NCBI GenBank assembly: GCA_027064245.1 | Contig: JAMOPZ010000444.1 | Location: 1-6,439, forward strand | DNA length: 6,439 bases | Direction of reading: 5' to 3' | Source of the DNA: Campylobacterales bacterium | Lineage (GTDB): Bacteria; Campylobacterota; Campylobacteria; Campylobacterales; Arcobacteraceae | Part shown: positions 1 through 5,958 of the stretch, one piece after another | Numbering within the stretch: the first letter of the stretch is position 1 | Layout of the letters: each line of letters begins with the position of its first letter | The notes under the pieces: generated by a model | Database searches by the model: none | What the model was told of the DNA's origin: nothing | What the model saw: the letters and a program-made list of their open reading frames with translations, nothing else | Made by a program: the position numbers and the translations under genes

Positions 1-636
1 AAACTGATGATCTTCAAAAGGATACACTTCATCATTTAAGTTCATCTGAGCAAAAGTTATAAGATCTTTTAGATCTTTATTTGCTTTTATAAGAATCTCA
101 TCACCTATTATACTTTTTTCAATCCGTCTTTTAAAATATTTTTGCGGTTTTATCCAAGATGGAAACTCTTTTGAACTTTTTTGAAACCTATATATACCAT
201 TTGCAGCATGTTGTAAAACTTCAGTATCTATATCAGTTGCTATAATATGTGCTTTCATACTCGAATTAACCTCTTTTACAGTCATAGCAATAGAGTATGG
301 TTCTTCACCCGTTGAAGCTGCCGAACAATATATTTGTATCTCTTGATTTGATTGTGCAAAAGATGGTAAAACTCTATCCCTTAAATCTGTAAAATGAAAC
401 TCTTCTCTAAAAAAATGTGTTTTATTTGTCGTAAAAGTATTTATAAATTCTGTTGTAAACTTACCTTGTTCTATTTGATCTAACAATGCATTTAAATCTG
501 TACCAGAAAAATTAGTATGTCTTTTTAGTTTATCAAGACGATTTGATATCATAATATCTTTATTCTGTGTCAGGGTAATACCTGTCAAAGAATAAAGAAT
601 TGATTTTACACGACTATGTAGTTGATTTTCACTCAT
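1..636 (-). CDS. cheR: CheR, chemoreceptor glutamate methyltransferase (3' end cut off by window edge)
   Basis: This cytoplasmic enzyme transfers methyl groups from S-adenosylmethionine to glutamates of chemoreceptors, the adaptation step of chemotaxis. The frame is open for 212 codons from ATG at 634-636 to the left edge, so the C-terminus is missing. The N-terminal helical CheR domain covers about residues 5-75. The family motif NKTHFFRE is at 71-78, the SAM-binding glycine region CSAASTGEEPYSIAM at 104-118, and a second cofactor-contact motif ATDIDTEVL at 133-141. FAQMNL at 195-200 fits the later methyltransferase core. The start is set by a stop codon three codons upstream, which is the stop of cheA. 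No Shine-Dalgarno sequence precedes the ATG, unlike the other genes here, so translation probably depends on ribosomes finishing cheA. Identification as CheR is firm; whether it serves only the adjacent CheA is inferred from position. Confidence 0.96.
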   Translation of the reverse strand, partial: MSENQLHSRVKSILYSLTGITLTQNKDIMISNRLDKLKRHTNFSGTDLNALLDQIEQGKFTTEFINTFTTNKTHFFREEFHFTDLRDRVLPSFAQSNQEIQIYCSAASTGEEPYSIAMTVKEVNSSMKAHIIATDIDTEVLQHAANGIYRFQKSSKEFPSWIKPQKYFKRRIEKSIIGDEILIKANKDLKDLITFAQMNLNDEVYPFEDHQF

Positions 637-645
637 AAATAATTA
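634..645 (-). other. cheA stop / cheR start junction, same reading frame
   Basis: On the coding strand the junction reads TAA TTA TTT ATG. The cheA stop and the cheR start are in the same frame, separated by only two sense codons. The bases before the cheR ATG (end of cheA) are AT-rich with no AGGA-like element at normal spacing. This layout supports translational coupling by termination-reinitiation. Occasional readthrough of the single TAA would give a CheA-CheR fusion; that possibility is inference only. Confidence 0.85.
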
Positions 646-2637
646 AGATGCTGCTAATATATCTTTTAAATTTAAATGATCTTGCTCTACTTTCTTTTGA
701 GCATCAATAATACCCATTATATCTAAGATAAGTCCAATACTTCCATCTCCTCTTACAGTAGCAGCACCAACACCCTCTACGCTTCTAAAGTTTTTATCAA
801 GAGGTTTTACAACAACCTGATGTTGATGTAAAAATTCATCTATAAACATAGCAATTTTAAAATTACCAGATTTTACAACAATTAACATACCCTCTTCAAG
901 TCTTTTATGTTTTGGTTCTATATCAAATAACTGATGAAGTCTTACTACAGGTATAAATTCTTCCCTTAACATTAAAAGATCTTGTGTACCATCACCAATT
1001 TTTTTAATCATCTCTGATGTTGGCTGAAGTGATTCAACAATTGCACTTAATGGTAAAATATATTTCACATCACCAACTGCAATATCAAGTCCATCAAGAA
1101 TAGCTAGTGTAAGTGGTAGCATAATAGTAATAACAGTCCCTACACCAATCTCTGTATCAAGCTTTATAATACCACCTAGTTTTGTTATATTTGTTTTTAC
1201 AACATCCATACCAACACCACGACCAGAAATATCAGTAATCTCATCTGCAGTACTTACTCCAGCTCCAAAAATCAACATTGCTTTATCATTTTTATCCATT
1301 TGTGACAATTGGTTTTCATCTATTTGACCATTTTCTAAAGCTTTTTGAGCAACTTTTTCATAGTTAATCCCTCTACCATCATCTTTAATAGTAATAATCA
1401 TTTGACCATTTGCTTGCTCTGCTGCAATAAGAATTGTTCCTGCTTCATCTTTACCAGCTGCTACTCTTTCATCTGGAGTTTCTAATCCATGATCTAGTGA
1501 ATTTCTAATAATATGCATTAATGGATCTGTAAGTCCTTCAATCATAGCTTTATCAATCTCAACAGAATCACCCTTATGTTCAAAATTTACTTTTTTACTA
1601 AGTTTTTTTGATATATCTCTTACAACTTTTGGAAATTTTGAATAGATAGATTCCATTGGTACCATTCTAATACTCATAATAGAATCTTGCATCTCTCTTA
1701 TGTGTCGTTCAAGAAGTTCAAGTCTTTCAAGAACAGAACTTCTTACTTTTGTATTCTCAATAGTTGTACTAAACTGAGTTAACATAGCATTGGTAATAAC
1801 AAGATCTCCAACATTATTCATAAGAAGATCAATTTTATCAAGATTTACCCGTATTGTACTAGTAGCAGATTTTTTTGATCCACCTGATTCTTTAGCAGAT
1901 TTTTTTGCAGGTGCTGCTTTTTTTGCAGGTGCTGCCGCAGGAGGAGTAGGAGCTTCAACTTTTGCAACCTCTTCTTTTCCTACAGCTGGTTTTGCAACCT
2001 CTTGTTCTGTTTCTATTTGACTATCTGGTGATATAGCTTCCATATCATCAAAAAATCCAAAATTTGCATCACTCATACCATCTGTATCTAATGCTTCTTC
2101 ATCCTCTGCAAAAAATCCCCATGCACCATTAATTGATTTTTCTTCTGAAGACTCAGAAGGTGCTGGTGCTGGTGCTGATTCCTCTTTTGCAGGAGCAGAC
2201 GAAGACTGAGGCGAAGCAGCTTCTACTGAACCACCACCATTAATATATGCTCTAATTTGTTTTAAAAGATCTGTTGTCATCTCATCAAATTTTTCACGAT
2301 CCATCTCACCATCGCATTCCATTTGAAGAATCTCTTTCATAACATCAAGACCATCTATTAAAGTTCCCGCCATCTCTGGAATAAACTCAATTGCATGATT
2401 TCTAAGTTTATCCATCATATTTTCTACATCATGAGTAAATTCTGCAAAAAATGCCAACTCTACAGATGCTCCACTTCCTTTTAGAGTATGTACATCTCTA
2501 AACAATTGCCCCATCTCTTCATCAGTTAATGAACCATTATTTTCAGCCTCAAGCAGAACATTATCCGCTGATTCAAAAAGTTCTTCTGCTTCCTCTAGGA
2601 ACATCTCTCTATACATTGATATATCAAATCCAGACAT
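643..2637 (-). CDS. cheA: CheA, chemotaxis histidine kinase without fused receiver domain
   Basis: CheA is the cytoplasmic kinase that sits with CheW on chemoreceptor arrays, autophosphorylates on a histidine and passes the phosphate to CheY. The 664-residue protein shows an HPt domain (about 1-130) with phosphoacceptor His50 in VHTLKGSG. An acidic, then Ala/Pro/Lys-rich linker follows (about 133-258), then the dimerisation helices (about 261-325). The ATPase domain (about 326-510) has an N box at 373-386 with H375, N379 and the DHG at 382-384, a G1 box DDGRG (419-423), an F-box FGAGVST (457-463) and a G2 box GRGVGMD (472-478). The CheW-like P5 domain spans about 512-645. No folded P2 domain is evident in the linker, which instead holds two aromatic motifs (WGFF 173-176, FGFF 193-196). 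The protein ends soon after P5, so it is not a CheAY fusion of the Campylobacter/Helicobacter type. The ATG at 2635-2637 has AAAGG six bases upstream and lies 23 bp after cheY. Confidence 0.97.
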   Translation of the reverse strand: MSGFDISMYREMFLEEAEELFESADNVLLEAENNGSLTDEEMGQLFRDVHTLKGSGASVELAFFAEFTHDVENMMDKLRNHAIEFIPEMAGTLIDGLDVMKEILQMECDGEMDREKFDEMTTDLLKQIRAYINGGGSVEAASPQSSSAPAKEESAPAPAPSESSEEKSINGAWGFFAEDEEALDTDGMSDANFGFFDDMEAISPDSQIETEQEVAKPAVGKEEVAKVEAPTPPAAAPAKKAAPAKKSAKESGGSKKSATSTIRVNLDKIDLLMNNVGDLVITNAMLTQFSTTIENTKVRSSVLERLELLERHIREMQDSIMSIRMVPMESIYSKFPKVVRDISKKLSKKVNFEHKGDSVEIDKAMIEGLTDPLMHIIRNSLDHGLETPDERVAAGKDEAGTILIAAEQANGQMIITIKDDGRGINYEKVAQKALENGQIDENQLSQMDKNDKAMLIFGAGVSTADEITDISGRGVGMDVVKTNITKLGGIIKLDTEIGVGTVITIMLPLTLAILDGLDIAVGDVKYILPLSAIVESLQPTSEMIKKIGDGTQDLLMLREEFIPVVRLHQLFDIEPKHKRLEEGMLIVVKSGNFKIAMFIDEFLHQHQVVVKPLDKNFRSVEGVGAATVRGDGSIGLILDIMGIIDAQKKVEQDHLNLKDILAAS
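1900..1935 (-). repeat. Two exact 18-bp tandem repeats in the cheA linker
   Basis: The unit, read on the plus strand as seven T then gcaggtgctgc, occurs twice in direct succession (1900-1917 and 1918-1935). On the coding strand it encodes the repeated AAPAKK segment of the Ala/Pro/Lys linker (about residues 235-246). The 18-bp period keeps the reading frame, so gain or loss of a unit would only change linker length. The A7 runs (coding strand) are also possible slippage sites, which would shift the frame and remove the catalytic domains. Confidence 0.9.
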
Positions 2638-2660
2638 CTTTTACCTTTCTTTATATAATT

Positions 2661-3029
2661 TTATTTTCTATCAAGCACTATGTTTACTGCTTTTAATAAT
2701 TGATCAGGGACAAATGGTTTTACTATCCAACCTGTAGCTCCTGCTACTTTTCCTTTTGACTTCATCTCATCACCTCTTTCGGTTGTTAAAACTAAAATAG
2801 GTATTTTTTGATACTCTGATAATTTTCTTAATTCACTCACTAAAGTTAATCCATCCATATTTGGCATATTAACATCAGTAATAATCAAGTCAAAATTACT
2901 ATTTTTTGCTTTTTCCAATCCATCTACACCATCTACGGCTTCTGTTACATCATTATACCCACCTTCATTTAAGGCATATGTCAACATATCACGCAACATG
3001 GTAGAATCATCTACAATTAATAATTTCAT
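2661..3029 (-). CDS. cheY: CheY-like single-domain response regulator
   Basis: This is a stand-alone receiver domain of 122 residues, the normal CheY size, with no output domain; it is expected to take phosphate from the adjacent CheA. The acidic pocket is D7/D8, the phosphoacceptor is D52 in the ITDVNMPNMDG segment, the switch threonine is T82 in LVLTTE, and the conserved lysine is K104 in VKPF. Spacing to D52 (+30 and +52) matches E. coli D57/T87/K109. At the position of E. coli Tyr106 (+49) this protein has Trp101 (GWIVKPF). The ATG at 3027-3029 has AAGGG eight bases upstream. It is the first gene after a 93-bp gap and is followed 23 bp later by cheA, so cheY-cheA-cheR look co-transcribed. 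Whether its target is the flagellar switch (FliM) or another partner cannot be told from sequence; the symbol is used in the family sense. Confidence 0.93.
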   Translation of the reverse strand: MKLLIVDDSTMLRDMLTYALNEGGYNDVTEAVDGVDGLEKAKNSNFDLIITDVNMPNMDGLTLVSELRKLSEYQKIPILVLTTERGDEMKSKGKVAGATGWIVKPFVPDQLLKAVNIVLDRK

Positions 3030-3059
3030 ATAATTTTCCCTTCAATTACAACATAATAA

Positions 3060-3068
3060 ACTATACCA
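3060..3068 (-). promoter_or_regulatory. Candidate extended -10 promoter for cheY-cheA-cheR
   Basis: The coding strand of the pnp-cheY gap contains TGGTATAGT, a TGn extension followed by TATAGT, one mismatch from the TATAAT consensus. It ends 30 bases before the cheY ATG, leaving room for a short leader carrying the AAGGG ribosome site. No good TTGACA-like -35 is seen, but Campylobacterota sigma70 promoters commonly lack one and use T-rich upstream DNA, which is present here. A second TATAGT (3073-3078) and a TGGTATTTA (3103-3111) lie further upstream as alternatives. No sigma54 (GG/GC at -24/-12) or sigma28-type element is visible. In DNA this AT-rich such motifs arise by chance, so the call is tentative. 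Confidence 0.4.
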
Positions 3069-3122
3069 AATAACTATAACTAAAATTTGTTTAATTAAAA
3101 ATTAAATACCATTAGAAAATTA

Positions 3123-5300
3123 CTACAAACTAGAATTGGCTAATTCTATTCTATCTTTTGTAACTTTTAACACTTTTACTTCTATATTTTGATCTAAACT
3201 TAAGATATCTTCTACTTTATTTACTCTTCGTTTTGATAATTTTGAAATATGAAGTAAACCTTCTCCACCTTTTTTTAACTCAATAAAAGCACCAAAATCA
3301 GTAATTCTTAAAACTTTACCATCTACAATATCATCAATATTATATAATTTTGTAAAATCAACAGTCTCTTTTTTTACAAAAGATTTTGCATTTGAAGAGA
3401 TATTTTTTATATGTGCTGCTGCATCATCTATGTTTTGTCTATTATCTCCTGTTAATTTTACAGTTCCACTTGCTTTATCAAGATCAACAGAAACACCAAA
3501 TTTTTCAATAATCTCTTTTACAACACTTCCTGCTTTTCCAATAACTGCTAATATTTTACTAGGATCTATTTCAAACTGTTCTATTAATGGTAATGCAGCA
3601 GATGGTACAATTGTTTTACTAGCTTCTTCCATAAGATTTAAAATATGCACTCTTCCCTCTTTTGCTTGATACAATGCCTCTTTTAAAATAGCTAAATCAA
3701 TACCACCTAATTTTATATCCATTTGAAGTGCTGTTATACCTTGTGTTGTACCTGCTACTTTAAAATCCATATCTCCATCATGGTCTTCTAACCCCATAAT
3801 ATCTGTTAAAATCTGATATTTATCATCTTTAAAAATCCCACCCATAGCAATACCAGCTACAAGTGAACTAATAGGAACAGCAGCAGCTTTAAGTGCAATA
3901 GAACCTCCACAAACTGTTGCCATAGAGCTACTTCCATTTGACTCAAAAATTTCAGAAACTAATCGTACTGTATCACTATAATCTAAATCTATAGATGATT
4001 CTAAAGCTCTTTTTGCTAAATTTCCATGTCCTAATTCTCTTCGACTTACACCAAAAATAGGTTTTGCCTCACCGACACTAAAACCTGGAAAATTATAATG
4101 TACCATAAATTTTTCTGTTTTTGTCCCTGTTCCTGTTAGAACTTCATACATTTGAGCATCTTTACTATTTCCAAGTGTTGCTACAACTAATGCTTGTGTC
4201 TCACCTCTTGTAAACAAACAACTACTATGAGCTGATGGTAAAATATTTGTTTCAATAGTAATTGGTCTAACCTCTTTTACACCTCTACCATCTGCTCGTA
4301 CTTGCTCATTTATAATCATATCTCGCACAATATCTTTTTTGATAATCTCAACAGCTTTATAGATATCTTCATAAGATATATCATTTGAAATTGCATATTC
4401 ATCTTTAGATATTAGTTTTGCAACCTCTTTTAACTCTACAGCTCTTTCTTTTTTTGCTAAAGATTTTATTGCCTCTTTTATATCTAAAGTATATCTATCT
4501 TTAACATATTTAATAAGTTCATCACTAATAGTATGTTTTACAAGTTCTACATCTTGTATAGGTGCTTTTGCTAAAGCAAAACTATCTTCATATATTTTAT
4601 TTGTTTCATTTAAAACATCTGATGCTAATGTAATAGCTGACATAAGATCATCTTCATTAAGATCATTTACATTATGTACTTTTACAAAACTTTCAACATC
4701 AGTTTCTACCATCTCTTGTGTTGCATTTGATTTCATCTCTATCATAAGAAGATCTGTTGAAGTTCCTGCTACAAAAAGATCTATTGTTGAATTTTCTAAT
4801 TGATCTAATGATGGATTAACTATAAATTCCCCATCAATACGCCCTACTCTTGTAGCACACACTGATCTATTTATAGGTAAATCTGAAGTATATAATGCTG
4901 CTGAAGCTGCATTTAAAGCCATAACTTGTAGATCAGCATCATTTTGAACACTTAAAACCATAACTGTAATTGTTGTAGGATATATAAAACCATCTGGAAA
5001 TAATGGTCGTAAACTTCTATCTATAATTCTTGAAGTTAAAGTTTCAAAATCATTTGGTTTACCTTCTCTTTTTATAAAACCACCTGCAAACTTTGCTGCT
5101 GCATAAGTTTTCTCTATATATTGAACAGTAAGTGGCATAAAATCCTCCTCAACAGGATTATCATACTCGCATACTACTGTTGCCATTATTACACTATCTC
5201 CACTTTTAAATAGTACAGAACCATTACTTTGCTTAGCTACTTTATTAAACTCAAAGATCTCCTCTTTGTTATTTAATTCTAATTCACATATTGTTGACAT
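3123..5300 (-). CDS. pnp: Polyribonucleotide nucleotidyltransferase (PNPase)
   Basis: PNPase degrades RNA 3' to 5' by phosphorolysis, releasing nucleoside diphosphates, and can add tails in reverse; it works as a trimer, often with RNase E/Y-type partners. The 725-residue protein is full length (E. coli about 711). The first RNase PH core spans about 5-145, including GGFIKREGKP at 73-82 and IIDRSLRPLFP at 92-102. A helical linker domain follows (about 240-325), then the second core (about 335-550). The second core has the RGETQALV segment (365-372), YNFPGFSVGE (402-411), the phosphate-site GSSSM (456-460) and the metal-site Asp residues D506 and D512 in EDHDGDMDF. The KH domain (about 575-632) has the GKAG loop at 588-591, and the S1 domain is at about 655-721. 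AAGGA lies five bases before the ATG. The gene starts 13 bp after the phosphoribosyltransferase gene and is probably co-transcribed with it and lptD. I see no RNase III-type leader hairpin like that used for pnp autoregulation in E. coli. Confidence 0.98.
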   Translation of the reverse strand: MSTICELELNNKEEIFEFNKVAKQSNGSVLFKSGDSVIMATVVCEYDNPVEEDFMPLTVQYIEKTYAAAKFAGGFIKREGKPNDFETLTSRIIDRSLRPLFPDGFIYPTTITVMVLSVQNDADLQVMALNAASAALYTSDLPINRSVCATRVGRIDGEFIVNPSLDQLENSTIDLFVAGTSTDLLMIEMKSNATQEMVETDVESFVKVHNVNDLNEDDLMSAITLASDVLNETNKIYEDSFALAKAPIQDVELVKHTISDELIKYVKDRYTLDIKEAIKSLAKKERAVELKEVAKLISKDEYAISNDISYEDIYKAVEIIKKDIVRDMIINEQVRADGRGVKEVRPITIETNILPSAHSSCLFTRGETQALVVATLGNSKDAQMYEVLTGTGTKTEKFMVHYNFPGFSVGEAKPIFGVSRRELGHGNLAKRALESSIDLDYSDTVRLVSEIFESNGSSSMATVCGGSIALKAAAVPISSLVAGIAMGGIFKDDKYQILTDIMGLEDHDGDMDFKVAGTTQGITALQMDIKLGGIDLAILKEALYQAKEGRVHILNLMEEASKTIVPSAALPLIEQFEIDPSKILAVIGKAGSVVKEIIEKFGVSVDLDKASGTVKLTGDNRQNIDDAAAHIKNISSNAKSFVKKETVDFTKLYNIDDIVDGKVLRITDFGAFIELKKGGEGLLHISKLSKRRVNKVEDILSLDQNIEVKVLKVTKDRIELANSSL

Positions 5301-5313
5301 CTCTTTCCTTTAT

Positions 5314-5958
5314 CTAATTATACTCTTTTATATCTTCAAAACTAATATCTTCTAATTTTTCATAATAAAAATCTATAGATACAAAATGATCTATAGCTTT
5401 TACATAATACAAATCATCCGCTATAGTTTCTATATCATTAACTATCACTTTGGGTAAAACAGGAACTGCTACACAAATAGATTTAGCACCTTGGGTAACA
5501 ACTGACTTAATACAAGCCATCATTGTTAAACCTGTATTTAAGCCTTCATCCACAATCAATACATTTGCATCTTTTAATGAAACTAAAGATCTACTATCTC
5601 TATATTTCTTTTTATACTCTTGTATTTTTGTATTATAGATCTCATCAGCATTACAATAGATATCTTTTAAATTTAATTTAAATGATTTCATTAACTCTTC
5701 ATGGATAACAACTTCTGATGTTTCAGTTACTATTGCTATCTCACACTCATCATTATTTGATGCAAATATTTTATGTGTAAATATATAATCAAAACTAGAC
5801 TGTAAAGTTTTTGATATATGTTTAGCAATTGATACTCCACCTAAAGATACAGCTAAAACTACCCAATTTTCTTGAAGCATTTTTTCTATTGGTAATACTT
5901 TACATAAATCAGAACAAGCTTCTTCTCTATCCTTAAAAGTAAATTTTTCAATCTTCAC
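5314..5958 (-). CDS. Phosphoribosyltransferase-like protein, COG1926 family (GTG start)
   Basis: The 214 residues follow the layout of the COG1926 predicted phosphoribosyltransferases, cytoplasmic type-I PRT-fold proteins of largely unknown substrate. The N-terminal FKDREEAC (8-15) corresponds to the family FRDRxEAG segment and supports the GTG start. VSLGGVSIAKHI (37-48) fills the place of the usual PRGGVPVA loop. HKIFASNNDECEIAIVTE (62-79) matches the KlgaPgnpElAiGAvte region. The PRPP loop is VLIVDEGLNTGLTM (133-146), and the C-terminal part, with AVPVLPK (164-170) and SIDFYYEKLEDIS (194-206), matches the family tail. Two deviations stand out: the first loop lacks the family Pro-Arg, and the PRPP loop has Asp-Glu (D137-E138) and Asn141 where VDDGxATG is usual. 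The start overlaps the lptD stop by one base (TAGTG), and the stop lies 13 bp before pnp, suggesting coupled expression. The fold assignment is good; the substrate and activity are unknown. Confidence 0.85.
   Translation of the reverse strand: MKIEKFTFKDREEACSDLCKVLPIEKMLQENWVVLAVSLGGVSIAKHISKTLQSSFDYIFTHKIFASNNDECEIAIVTETSEVVIHEELMKSFKLNLKDIYCNADEIYNTKIQEYKKKYRDSRSLVSLKDANVLIVDEGLNTGLTMMACIKSVVTQGAKSICVAVPVLPKVIVNDIETIADDLYYVKAIDHFVSIDFYYEKLEDISFEDIKEYN

Noticed and set aside
61..85. Repeated AGATCT hexamers close together
   Set aside because: On the coding strand they encode a Lys-Asp-Leu repeat in CheR (KDLKDL); codon use explains them without a regulatory role.
1790..2020. Plus-strand open frame of 76 codons opposite the cheA linker
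   Set aside because: It is the mirror of the low-complexity Ala/Lys linker, rich in Phe and Ala, with no recognisable domain; the opposite strand clearly encodes CheA.
3090..3106. Perfect 7-bp inverted repeat (TTTAATT / AATTAAA, 3-base loop) downstream of pnp
   Set aside because: The stem is only A-T pairs, too weak for an intrinsic terminator, and such palindromes are expected by chance in DNA this AT-rich.
3430..3669. Plus-strand open frame of 79 codons opposite pnp
   Set aside because: It lies wholly within the KH-domain region and nearby core of a well-conserved PNPase on the other strand; no independent coding signal.
5450..5638. Plus-strand open frame of 62 codons opposite the phosphoribosyltransferase gene
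   Set aside because: It is antisense to the PRPP-loop region and has no family resemblance.
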